This document shows positions 17,430 through 25,586 of a DNA stretch of 64,000 bases, piece by piece (within the stretch, counting starts at the first letter, position 1; each line of letters begins with the position of its first letter). Source of the DNA: Streptomyces sp. NBC_01142 (GTDB lineage: Bacteria > Actinomycetota > Actinomycetes > Streptomycetales > Streptomycetaceae); NCBI RefSeq assembly GCF_026341125.1, contig NZ_JAPEOR010000002.1, positions 1,984,001 to 2,048,000 on the forward strand, in the 5' to 3' direction. The notes under the pieces were generated by a model. That model ran no database searches, was not told where the DNA came from, and worked only from the letters and a program-made list of their open reading frames with translations. Position numbers and translations under genes: made by a program.

Positions 17430-18572
17430 ATGCGCGAATGGGTGAACAGGGGCGGGCGGCGGCGCGCGGTCGCCGTCGCGCTGCCGGTCGCGGTCGTGGT
17501 GGCAGCGGCCGCCGGAACAGCTGTCGCGCTGGCGGGCCGCCAGGACGACGAACAGCCCTGCTGGAAGGTTCCGGTGGCGACCGCGGCCCTGGCCGACGAC
17601 CCGGCGGCGGCCACCAAGGCACTGGACCCCCGTGACGACCTCTCCCGCTACCCGGTCATGACGGAGCTGCTGAGCGAAGAGCATCTGCACACGTGCGACG
17701 GGCAGGGCGCGATCCTCGGCAAGGTCGTGCTGAACGCGGCCACCGGCGGCGCGGGCGAGCCGCACACCCTGGCGCAGGCACGGGCCGCGTACGCGGCCGC
17801 CTCCGCGCTGTCCGAGGAGAGCGATCCGCTGCCCGCCGGGATGAGCCCGTACGTCGCGCGGATCCTCGCCGACTACATCATCGACGTCCAGCGCACCTGG
17901 TACAGCAGGCCCGCCAGGAACGAGTTCTTCCGTCCTGCCGGGACGTACGAGGAAAGCCGGGTGTGGGCCGGGGAGTTCCCGGACCGGCGCGATGCGACGG
18001 CCGCCTTCAGTATCCCTAACGATGCCGAGAACACCGACGTGATGCTCGAGCGGGTCATCGGGCGGATCGCCGCCGACCCGGAGGCCTTCGCCGTCCTCTA
18101 CGACGCCTACCGCGCCTATTTCGCGTACTACCTGGAACGCCTGGACAGCGACGGCGCCGTCCCGGCGAGGCGCGGCGAGAAGTACAACGGGGCCAAGCAC
18201 GCCGCCGACCACGATCTGGGCATCGCCGCGCGCGGCATCGGCACGCTCATGCAGCTGCGCGCCAAGGCGGCGCAGGACGGCACGATCCGCGATGCCGCGG
18301 CCTTCAACTCGGCCGTACGGAAGCACAGCAGGGGCGCCTTCCCCGCGGCGTCCGGGCCCGTCACCAGCACACCGCCGATGGGCGACATCGCCAGGCGCGC
18401 GGCGGGCGGCGGCGCGAAGCCGCCGGCCGCGACCCTGCTGGACGGCCGCCACCAGCTGTTCGGCGTACTCGAGCAGTGGCGCAAGGACCGCAAGGTGTCC
18501 GAGGGCCGGATCGCCGATCTGCGCGTCGAGATCGACGAGTCGTACGTCAACGGGATGCGGGAAGCGCTCTGA
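17430..18572 (+). CDS. conserved membrane-anchored protein of unknown function
   Basis: 380 residues. A basic N-terminus and a single hydrophobic segment (VALPVAVVVAAAAGTAVALA, about 14-34) suggest export with the N-terminus held in the membrane. The rest is soluble, helical, with two early Cys and no recognised motif. It is 26 bases downstream of the SGNH hydrolase and may be co-transcribed. I do not recognise the family; it looks like a genus-restricted protein. Confidence 0.6.
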   Translation: MREWVNRGGRRRAVAVALPVAVVVAAAAGTAVALAGRQDDEQPCWKVPVATAALADDPAAATKALDPRDDLSRYPVMTELLSEEHLHTCDGQGAILGKVVLNAATGGAGEPHTLAQARAAYAAASALSEESDPLPAGMSPYVARILADYIIDVQRTWYSRPARNEFFRPAGTYEESRVWAGEFPDRRDATAAFSIPNDAENTDVMLERVIGRIAADPEAFAVLYDAYRAYFAYYLERLDSDGAVPARRGEKYNGAKHAADHDLGIAARGIGTLMQLRAKAAQDGTIRDAAAFNSAVRKHSRGAFPAASGPVTSTPPMGDIARRAAGGGAKPPAATLLDGRHQLFGVLEQWRKDRKVSEGRIADLRVEIDESYVNGMREAL

Positions 18573-18670
18573 CCCGCGGGGGATCGTCGGGACCGGAGAC
18601 CTCTGGGCTCAACCAGTGCCGTATCAGGCAACGTTCGCCCCGATGTGACGTGTCGTCCGGTTGCTGCACC

Positions 18671-18700
18671 GGGCGGCACCGGGCGGCACCGGGCGGCACC
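18671..18700. repeat. 10-bp tandem repeat GGGCGGCACC x3
   Basis: Three exact copies follow one degenerate copy (TTGCTGCACC). They lie just upstream of the IS630 transposase fragment and may derive from the element's noncoding end. Confidence 0.8.
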
Positions 18701-18719
18701 GGATGGTCAGAATGATCAC

Positions 18720-18902
18720 GTGGCTGAACGCGTGCGGGTCCGTGAGATCGATGACGACGGCAGGCGGTTGCTGCGGACCGTCCGCCGGGGCACTGGCTCG
18801 GTGGTGACCTGGCGGCGGGCTCAGATGGTGCTGCTGTCCGCGCAGCGCATGCCGGTGACGAAGATCGCCGAGGTGACGTTCACCAGCCCGGGTATGCCAT
18901 GA
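18720..18902 (+). pseudogene. IS630-family transposase N-terminal remnant
   Basis: It begins with GTG and reads VAERVRVREIDDDGRRLL, RRGTGSVVTWRRAQMVLLSAQ and MPVTKIAEVTFTS, the typical start and helix-turn-helix of actinomycete IS630 transposases. After about 57 residues it leaves the family alignment and stops, so the catalytic DDE domain is absent. Two other IS630 relics lie at 20058-20117 and 40395-40818. Confidence 0.75.
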
Positions 18903-18943
18903 AGCCCCGAGCAGGATTCCCCGCGGCACCGTCGCGCCAGGGC

Positions 18944-19738
18944 TCAGGTCGTCTTGGTCTGGCCGCCGTCGATGAGGAATTCGGCGCCTGTGATGTTCGC
19001 GGCGCGGGGCGAGGCCAGGAAGAGCGCGAGGTTGGCGACCTCCTGAGGTTCGGTGAAGCGTCCCGTCGTGATGCCCATCTGCTGGGGCACCACCACGTCC
19101 ACGGCCTCCTGGGCAGTGGTCCCTGCGCCGGCCGCCACGGCCTCGGCGAAGCCGCCAGGGGCGGTCCAGAACGGGGTGCGGACCGGTCCCGGAGCGATGG
19201 CGTTCACCCGTACGCCGCGCGGCGCAAACTCCTCCGACAGCGCCTTGGTGAGGCTGGTCAGCGCGGCCTTGGCCGCCGAGTAGTCCACCACGGTGGGGAA
19301 GGGCATCCGGGCGTTGAGGGAACTGATGTTGACGACCGCGCCTTCGCCGTCCGCGAGCAGGTGCGGCAACGCGGCGCGGCTGGCGCGGACGGCGCTGAAG
19401 AAGTTCAGGTCGAAGCCCCGCTGCCACTGTGCGTCGTCGACGGCGAGGAAATCGGTGCGGGGCTCGGTGGCTCCGACGTTGTTGACCAGGACGTCGATCC
19501 TGCTATGACGTTCCATCGCCGCCTGGATCAGTGCATCCACGCCTTCGCCGGTAGCCAGATCGCCGGTGACGAAGGCCACGTCATACGTCTCGCGCAACGC
19601 GGCCAGCTCAAGGGTCTCGGAACGGCTGCCGGCGACCACTCGCGCGCCCTCACGCAGGAACGCCTCGGTGATGGCCAGGCCGATGCCCTTGCTGGCGCCG
19701 GTGACGACGACGACTTTGTCGGTGAGCTCCAGATCCAT
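18944..19738 (-). CDS. SDR-family oxidoreductase
   Basis: 264 residues. The Rossmann motif TGASKGIG is near 13-20, NNVGA near 88-92, the catalytic Ser in NISS and the YxxxK pair as YSAAK near 150-154, and APGPVRTPF after that. The C-terminus ends in AEFLIDGGQTKTT. This is a classical NAD(P)-dependent short-chain dehydrogenase, close to 3-oxoacyl-reductase-like enzymes, but the substrate is unknown. AGGAG lies nine bases before the ATG. It stands alone, flanked by two IS630 relics, so it may be a cargo or late arrival. Confidence 0.9.
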   Translation of the reverse strand: MDLELTDKVVVVTGASKGIGLAITEAFLREGARVVAGSRSETLELAALRETYDVAFVTGDLATGEGVDALIQAAMERHSRIDVLVNNVGATEPRTDFLAVDDAQWQRGFDLNFFSAVRASRAALPHLLADGEGAVVNISSLNARMPFPTVVDYSAAKAALTSLTKALSEEFAPRGVRVNAIAPGPVRTPFWTAPGGFAEAVAAGAGTTAQEAVDVVVPQQMGITTGRFTEPQEVANLALFLASPRAANITGAEFLIDGGQTKTT

Positions 19739-20057
19739 CGGCACGCACTCCTGTGTCAAGAACTCGGCATGGACTTTTCTCATGAATCGGATATTCATTG
19801 GCATTGTGGGCGTCGGATCCCATGCGCCCTCGCAGGCACGCCGCGCCCTGCTGTCGGGGTGTGAGACCACCATCAGCTGCGGTCGGCCCTCGACTGATCC
19901 TCTGGCTCTGGACATCGCATCGGCCCCAACCTTCGGTGTGCGTCCAGCCGCACCGTCCGCGGCCGCGCCCGCCGCCGGGTTGCCACCCTCGGCGCGCGGC
20001 CGCCGGAGGCGTCCGCCGGTGTGCACCCTGATGTCACGCAGTTCTTCGCGGTCGGAT

Positions 20058-20117
20058 CAGACGTCACCGCACATCCAACCGTCACGACCACCAACCCGGC
20101 GAACCTATGCGGTCACA
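20058..20117 (-). mobile_element. IS630-type end relic
   Basis: Read on the minus strand, the segment CTGTGACCGCATAGG, then TTCGCCGGGTTGG and GGTTGGATG, closely matches the noncoding left end of the IS630 relic at 40727-40818 (CTGTGACCGCATGAG, CTCGCCGGGTTGG). No transposase follows. It is a solo end or deletion remnant. Confidence 0.6.
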
Positions 20118-20129
20118 GCACCAGCGAAG

Positions 20130-20525
20130 CTATTCGGCGTCGTCGCGGCGCAGGTAAGAGCGGATGTCATCGAGGCCGTCGAGGGCTCGTCCGTCGACAT
20201 CCGACGGGTCCAGCTCGGCCCGGGTCGCCAGAGACTCGGCCAGCGCAACCGCTCGATTGCCGAGTCGTCCGAACCTGCGGGCCGTATGCCCCAAGCACAG
20301 GCCGGCCAGCCCGAGCAGCTGGCTCCCGGGCGCCGCCCTCGACCCCACCTCGATACAGCAATGCTCGATGAACGCTCGATCGTCGTCGTTCAAGGCGATG
20401 CCGACCAATGCGACTGCTGCCGGGGCTTCCAGCGCGCTGTCATCGAGTGCCCTTTCCACTGCCTCGGCGACGACGTCATGGGGCAGCGCGGGGGGATTCT
20501 CGAACGTGCGGTGGGAGTGCGTCAC
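20130..20525 (-). CDS. conserved hypothetical protein
   Basis: 131 residues beginning at a GTG (VTHSHRTFENPP). The protein is helical, with LGLAGLCLGHTARRFG and a charged C-terminus DIRSYLRRDDAE. Similar small proteins with the pattern D-x-R-x-F-I-E-H-C-C are common in Streptomyces and look HEAT-repeat-like. I do not know a function. The 3' end lies just beyond the IS630 end relic. Confidence 0.65.
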   Translation of the reverse strand: MTHSHRTFENPPALPHDVVAEAVERALDDSALEAPAAVALVGIALNDDDRAFIEHCCIEVGSRAAPGSQLLGLAGLCLGHTARRFGRLGNRAVALAESLATRAELDPSDVDGRALDGLDDIRSYLRRDDAE

Positions 20526-20617
20526 GCGGTGAGGCTACGCGGTGCACATGGACGCGCAGCGCGAAGCCCTACACCCTCAGTCAGGGGCATACGAGGCGAA
20601 GGTTGCCCGATGCGGCA

Positions 20618-21700
20618 CTAGTGCTTGGGGGCAGGCACTTCACGGCCGGGGAGTGCAAGATCCGTGCAGCCGTGCCGCTTCACCTGGTCCTGCGCGAACG
20701 TGGTGAGCAGCGCCCTCAGCTGTGGCCCCCCGATGCCGGGCACCCCGCCCGAAGATGCCTCGAAGTTGGCGGTCTCGGCATCGCACCGGGCCTTTGCCCG
20801 GCCCCAGTCGGCGGTCAGCAGCGGCCGGGTCTCCCCGCCGTCCCCCGCCAGGCTCACCCGCTCGGCGGCAACCTTCTTGAAGGGGACCTCGCTCCAGTCC
20901 CCGTACCAGGCGTTGAAGCGCATCGCCGGGCTCTTGTCACCCTTGCGGTAGAGCTCGCAGCGGCTGACGGGCGCGGCGTCGTTGGCGTCGATGCCCACCC
21001 TCCACTCCGCTTCCCGGGGCAGCTTCGCGCCGGCCAGCCAGCCGCAGGGGGTGCCGGCCGAGGCCGAGATCCGTACGGGCTCAGGCCGCTGGGACAGCGC
21101 TCGGTCCGGGGCCTTGACCGGCTCCGCCCCGCAACCGAGCTTCCTGGAAGCCTCGTTGGTCACGGCGACGGCGGTCCGCAGGAGGGCATCGGGCGCCTCC
21201 TTCATGAGAGCCCCGGAAGCCGACGTACGGACAAGCAGGCGCCGCGGCCGGCCCTCCGCGTCCTTGCCGAGGTCCGGGCAGGTCTGCAGCAGCCGCACGG
21301 TGCGGCGGCCCTCGTCGACGAACCCCGGCAGACCTTCGGGCAGCGCGCCGACCTCCTGGGCGGTCCCGCGGTGGAAGGCGCTTCTCATCATCAGGTCCTG
21401 GCTGTCGCGGTCGGTGTACGCGACCGCGGTGATGCCCCTGTTCCGGAAGTCGTCGCTGTAGCCGAGCGCACAGGAGTAGGCGCCCATCTCCTTGCTGACG
21501 TACTCGTACTCGGAGGTCAGATGCTCGTCGTCCGGCATCAGCGCGTCGACCGCCTCGTCCGGCAGCGCACCGCCGCAGGCCTCGCGCGCCAGCCACCAGT
21601 CCTTGGCGTACGGCTGCGCGAAGTAGCCGACCGCGGCCAGCACGACCGCGGCGATCACGCCGACCTTGACCCACCGCGGCAACATCCCCGCCCCCGTCAC
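20618..21700 (-). CDS. membrane-anchored protein of unknown function
   Basis: 360 residues from a GTG, or 355 from the ATG five codons later (MLPRWVKVG). One N-terminal hydrophobic segment (VGVIAAVVLAAVGYFA) is followed by a soluble region with eight or more Cys and many Arg and Asp residues. No recognised domain. It is probably anchored with the bulk outside the cell, where the Cys could pair. A run of Gly-Tyr-type sequence repeats lies just upstream. Confidence 0.6.
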   Translation of the reverse strand: MTGAGMLPRWVKVGVIAAVVLAAVGYFAQPYAKDWWLAREACGGALPDEAVDALMPDDEHLTSEYEYVSKEMGAYSCALGYSDDFRNRGITAVAYTDRDSQDLMMRSAFHRGTAQEVGALPEGLPGFVDEGRRTVRLLQTCPDLGKDAEGRPRRLLVRTSASGALMKEAPDALLRTAVAVTNEASRKLGCGAEPVKAPDRALSQRPEPVRISASAGTPCGWLAGAKLPREAEWRVGIDANDAAPVSRCELYRKGDKSPAMRFNAWYGDWSEVPFKKVAAERVSLAGDGGETRPLLTADWGRAKARCDAETANFEASSGGVPGIGGPQLRALLTTFAQDQVKRHGCTDLALPGREVPAPKH

Positions 21701-21712
21701 AACCGTCGTACC

Positions 21713-21800
21713 CGGCGTCCTGGCGTACCTGGCCTACCGGGTCCCGGGGTACCCGGCCTACCGGGCGTACCGGCGTCCCCGGCCTACGGGCGTACCCGCC
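21713..21800. repeat. imperfect repeats of CCTACCGGG/GTACC type
   Basis: Units such as GGCCTACCGGG and GGCGTACC recur imperfectly in the gap between two minus-strand genes. No coding function. Confidence 0.55.
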
Positions 21801-21836
21801 GGACTCGAACCACTGACCGACGGGACCCTACCGGGC

Positions 21837-22544
21837 TCAGCCGAGCTCCTTGCGGTCGCCCTTGTCCAGCCGGCCGCGCTCGCCCCTCTCCAGGCGCTCC
21901 CGCTCGGCCGCGCGCTCCGCCTTGATCCGCTGCTTCTCGGCCTTCCTGAGCTTGCGCTCGACGCCCACGCCGCCCATCAGCGCAAAGCCCGTGATCTTCA
22001 CGCGCGGCGCCGTCGGATCGGGCTCCGCGTCGCCCTCGCCCTCCTCGCCGAAGCCGCCCATGAAGCCGATGCCGCTGACGTCGACGTTCAGGTCGGGCGG
22101 TACGACGATGTGGACGCCGCCCATGACGGCGAAGCAGCGGATCACCGTCTCACGGTCCTCGAACCGGGCCTCGCGCAGGTCGAGTTCGCCGCCGCCCATC
22201 AGCGTGAAGCTGGTGAACAGCCGGGGGACCGTCCAGGTGCCCTTGCGGCTGAAGCCGCCCCAGAAGGCGAACGCGCCCTTGGAGGTGCCGGGCCCTCCGA
22301 TGCGCTCGGCCCAGCGGCCGGAGCCGGTGGCGGCCGCCGGGGACGTGGTGAAGGCGCCCGTCAGCGGAAGGTCGCTGACCAGAGGTTCCAACTCGCCGTG
22401 CGTACGCGCCTTGTAGGCGGCGTCGAGGCGCTGCTCGAACTCCTCCATGTCGAGCCGCCCCTCCGCCACGGCGTCACGCAGCCGCTCGGCCACCCGCTCA
22501 CGCTCGGAGTCGGAGGCACGCATCTCAGGGAGTTCGCTCGTCAT
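21837..22544 (-). CDS. DUF1707 (SHOCT-like) protein with LiaF-like C-terminal domain
   Basis: 235 residues. The N-terminal DUF1707 motif MRASDSERERVAERLRDA continues into GRLDMEEFEQRLDAAYKART. The second half (about 115-200) matches the cell-wall-antibiotic-response domain of LiaF-type proteins: FTLMGGGELDLREARF, AVMGGVHIVVPPDLNVDV and FALMGGV. There are no clear membrane segments. The C-terminal 35 residues are very basic and charged. Proteins of this layout are linked to envelope stress signalling, but no two-component genes are adjacent. Confidence 0.8.
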   Translation of the reverse strand: MTSELPEMRASDSERERVAERLRDAVAEGRLDMEEFEQRLDAAYKARTHGELEPLVSDLPLTGAFTTSPAAATGSGRWAERIGGPGTSKGAFAFWGGFSRKGTWTVPRLFTSFTLMGGGELDLREARFEDRETVIRCFAVMGGVHIVVPPDLNVDVSGIGFMGGFGEEGEGDAEPDPTAPRVKITGFALMGGVGVERKLRKAEKQRIKAERAAERERLERGERGRLDKGDRKELG

Positions 22545-22633
22545 AACGGCAGCCTAGTCAAGACCGCCCCGCCCTCACAGACCTGATCTCACGGCTCCGA
22601 CCTCGCAGACCTCATCCGCCAGACCCGATCTCA

Positions 22634-22689
22634 GGTCCGATCTCACGGGTCCGATCTCACAGGTCCGATCTCACAGGCCGGATCTCACA
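22634..22689. repeat. 14-bp tandem repeat, four copies
   Basis: Unit GGTCCGATCTCACA with small variation. The last copy overlaps the stop codon and 3' end of the ABC ATPase gene, so copy-number change could alter that C-terminus. Confidence 0.8.
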
Positions 22690-23644
22690 GGCCCGACCGT
22701 TCCGCGTACATCTTCGCGATCACGGCCTCGATGTCCGGCTCCCGCACCGACAGGTCCACCAGCGGATACCGGGCCGCCAGCTCGGCCACCAGCGGCGCCG
22801 CCGACTGCGCCGCCGGGAACGCCAGCCACTGCCGCGGCCCCTCCACCCGCACCGTGCGCGCGGAGTCCAGGATGATCGGCGGCAGCACGCGCTCCAGGTC
22901 CACCACCAGCGTCCGCTCGCTCTCCCCCACCTCATGGAGACCCGCCAGCGCCCCGTCGTACATCAGCCGACCGTGATCGATGACCATCACCCGCTTGCAC
23001 AGCTGCTCGATATCGGTCAGATCGTGCGTCGTCAGCAGCACCGTCGTCGCCCGCTCGGCATTCAGGTCCCGCAGAAACTCCCGCACCTTCGCCTTGGAGA
23101 TCACATCGAGCCCGATGGTCGGCTCGTCCAGATACAGCACCTCGGGATCGTGCAGCAGCGCCGCCGCGATGTCCCCGCGCATCCGCTGACCGAGTGAGAG
23201 CTGCCGCACCGGCACCTCCAACAGCGCGCCGAGGTCGAGCAGTTCGACACAGCGGTCCAGGTTCTCCCGGAACCGCTTGTCCGGGATCCGGTACATCCGG
23301 TGCACCAGCCGGTACGAATCCTTCAGCGGCAGGTCCCACCACAGCGTCGTACGCTGCCCGAACACCACCCCGATCCGCTGCGCCAGCCTCGTACGCTCCC
23401 GGGACGGATCGATACCCGCGACCCGCAGCCGCCCCCCGCTCGGCGTCAGGATGCCCGTCAGCATCTTGATGGTGGTGGACTTCCCGGCGCCGTTCGGGCC
23501 GATGTAGCCGACCATCTCGCCGCGCGGCACGCGGAAGCTGATCCCGTCGACCGCCCGGACCTGATGCTTCTCGCGGCGCAGCCTGCCCGCCTTGCGCCGT
23601 ACGTCGAAGACCTTCTCGACACCGTCGAGCTCGATGAAGTCCAT
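22685..23644 (-). CDS. ABC-2 exporter ATP-binding protein
   Basis: 319 residues. Walker A is GPNGAGKST (about 49-57), the signature is LSLGQRMRG (about 150-158), Walker B is VLYLDEPT (about 169-176) and the H-loop is TTHD. The C-terminal 90 residues form the extra domain typical of COG4586-type ATPases. It energises the two membrane proteins encoded just upstream, giving a three-gene exporter of unknown substrate. It is separated from the upstream permease gene by about 100 bases made of 8-bp repeats. Confidence 0.9.
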   Translation of the reverse strand: MDFIELDGVEKVFDVRRKAGRLRREKHQVRAVDGISFRVPRGEMVGYIGPNGAGKSTTIKMLTGILTPSGGRLRVAGIDPSRERTRLAQRIGVVFGQRTTLWWDLPLKDSYRLVHRMYRIPDKRFRENLDRCVELLDLGALLEVPVRQLSLGQRMRGDIAAALLHDPEVLYLDEPTIGLDVISKAKVREFLRDLNAERATTVLLTTHDLTDIEQLCKRVMVIDHGRLMYDGALAGLHEVGESERTLVVDLERVLPPIILDSARTVRVEGPRQWLAFPAAQSAAPLVAELAARYPLVDLSVREPDIEAVIAKMYAERSGL

Positions 23645-23683
23645 GCAGTAGCTCCCTCGCTCCCTGACTTCGTGGCTTCCTGA

Positions 23684-23739
23684 CTTTCGGGCTTTCGGGC
23701 TTTCGGGCTTTCGGGCTTCCGGGCTTCCGGGCTTCCGGG
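23684..23739. repeat. 8-bp tandem repeat CTTTCGGG/CTTCCGGG, seven copies
   Basis: Four copies of CTTTCGGG followed by three of CTTCCGGG in the gap between the permease stop and the ATPase start. It could space or fold the message between the two genes. Confidence 0.85.
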
Positions 23740-23743
23740 CTGC

Positions 23744-24676
23744 CTAGCTCCCTGTGCTCCGGTAGGAGCGAAGTCCGGCCCGCCAGGCGAGAGAGGCCAA
23801 CCAGCAGCACACCGCAGCGACCACCGGCGGCAGGAAGGCCAGCCACTGCGGCACGTCCAGCGGATACGGCCGGCCCAGCACGTACAGCGCCGGCAGCCAG
23901 TTGATGAAGGCCAGCGGGACCACGAACGTCACCCCGCGCACCAGATCCTTCGCGAACAGCGTCGGCGGATACTGCAGCAGCGTGTTACCGCCGTACGTGA
24001 AGGAGTTCTGCACCTCGGAAGCGTCCTGCGCCCAGAACTGGAACGCCGCCCCCGCCACATACAGCGCCGAGAAGATCGCCGCCCCGCTGAGCACCATCAT
24101 CGGCACCATCAGCACCCGCAGCAGAGTCCAGTCGATGTTCAGAACGAGCACGCCGTAGCCGAACACCAGCATCCCCTGGGTGATCCGGCCGAGACGGCGC
24201 AGCGCGAACCGGTCCGCCGCCACCTGCGCGAGCACCGGCACCGGACGTACCAGCAGCGTGTCCAGCGTCCCGTCGCGCACCCGCCGCCCCAGCCGGTTCA
24301 TCGACCCCATGACCAGGTCGGCGAGGCCGAAGGAGGCGCCCGTCGCCCCGTACAGAAAGGCGATCTCGGCGAGGGAGTAGCCGCCCAGCGCGTTCACGTG
24401 CTGGAACATCAGAATAATCGCGATGAAGTCGAAGCCGGTCGCCACGAAGTTCCCGAGCGCCGTCATCACGAACGAGGCGCGGTACGCCATCGTGGAGCGG
24501 ATCCACATCATCGCGATCAGACCGTACGCGCGCAGTCCGTTCGACAGCACCGACAGCCGCGACAATCGCGGCGGCCCAGGAATCCCCTGAATCCCAGGGA
24601 GCCCAGGGAGCCCAGGCCCCCCGGGCAGCTCCCGAGGCCCCGCGGGGCCCGTGCGCCCCGGCAGTCCGTCAGCCAC
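23744..24676 (-). CDS. ABC-2 family permease with collagen-like N-terminus
   Basis: 310 residues from a GTG that overlaps the stop of the first permease by eight bases. The core (about 45-310) has six membrane segments and matches the COG3694-type permease: MWIRSTMAYRAS near the start, then RDGTLDTLLVRPVPVL. The first 40 residues are unusual: Gly-x-y triplets rich in Pro (GPRELPGGPGLPGLPG) that resemble collagen. A GTG at 24550 would remove this part but has no ribosome binding site. Forms an exporter with the flanking genes. Confidence 0.8.
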   Translation of the reverse strand: MADGLPGRTGPAGPRELPGGPGLPGLPGIQGIPGPPRLSRLSVLSNGLRAYGLIAMMWIRSTMAYRASFVMTALGNFVATGFDFIAIILMFQHVNALGGYSLAEIAFLYGATGASFGLADLVMGSMNRLGRRVRDGTLDTLLVRPVPVLAQVAADRFALRRLGRITQGMLVFGYGVLVLNIDWTLLRVLMVPMMVLSGAAIFSALYVAGAAFQFWAQDASEVQNSFTYGGNTLLQYPPTLFAKDLVRGVTFVVPLAFINWLPALYVLGRPYPLDVPQWLAFLPPVVAAVCCWLASLAWRAGLRSYRSTGS

Positions 24677-25469
24677 CCTGAACCACCACCCTGCGCGTCG
24701 CGACGGACTGCAGCGCCCGCCCGGCGGCCAGCAGCGCCAGCGCCCAGCCGCCCTGGAAGGCATACGCCCGCACCAGTCCCCACCCCGTGTACTTCCCGAG
24801 GAGGACATCCGCGGGGACCTGCAGCAACGACGACCACGGCAACGCCCGCGCCACCTCGCCCAGCGCGCCGGGGAACAGATTGAGCGGCAGCAGCATCCCG
24901 GAGAAGAACATCCCCGCCAGCCAGCAGATCTGCATCACCCCGGCCCCGTCCATCAGCCAGAACGCGGAGAGCGCCACCAGGAAACGGACCGCGAAGCTCA
25001 CCACCACCCCCAGCGCCACCGACACCACGAAGGCGATCCAGGTCAGCGGGGACAGCGGCAGCGCCAGATCGAAGGCGAGACCTCCGAGCATCATCGGCAC
25101 CATCCCACGTCCCACCAGATGGAAGGCAGCCCGGCCCAGGTCTCCTGCCATCCACCACAGTTGAAGGTCGGCCGGCCGGTACAGATCGATCGCGATGTCG
25201 CCGGTGCGGATCCGCTCCATCAGCTCGTCCTCGAAACCGCCGCCCATCATGGCGCAGGTCATCAGCAGCGCCTGGCCCAGCCACACATAGGTGAGCGCCT
25301 GCGAGAGGTCGTACCCACCCAGCTGCGGGCGCTCGTCCCACAGGGCGATATAGGTGTACGCCATGATGAAGCCGAAGACGGTGTTGGTGAACACTCCGGC
25401 CGCCGTCGCCATCCGGTACGTCGCATAGCGCCGGAACCCACCCGCCGCGACGGCCACGTACAGCCGCAC
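24669..25469 (-). CDS. ABC-2 family permease
   Basis: 266 residues, six membrane segments, COG4587 type: RRYATYRMATAAGVFTNT near the N-terminus and a central GDIAIDLYRPADLQLWW block shared by this permease family. The GTG start is preceded by AGAGGGGGG with good spacing. It heads the exporter operon, divergent from the penicillin-binding protein gene. The substrate is unknown. The same strand stays open far upstream of the start, but that part is the shadow of the divergent gene. Confidence 0.85.
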   Translation of the reverse strand: MRLYVAVAAGGFRRYATYRMATAAGVFTNTVFGFIMAYTYIALWDERPQLGGYDLSQALTYVWLGQALLMTCAMMGGGFEDELMERIRTGDIAIDLYRPADLQLWWMAGDLGRAAFHLVGRGMVPMMLGGLAFDLALPLSPLTWIAFVVSVALGVVVSFAVRFLVALSAFWLMDGAGVMQICWLAGMFFSGMLLPLNLFPGALGEVARALPWSSLLQVPADVLLGKYTGWGLVRAYAFQGGWALALLAAGRALQSVATRRVVVQGG

Positions 25470-25586
25470 TGGGACCCCCCTCTGCCGCCGGGCACCAAAG
25501 CGCACGACCTTAGCCCAGCGGCGAAGGCCGCCGCGACCGTATTTCGGCCCGACGGGTCCAGGGGTTGACCGCACGAAAAGTGCAGT

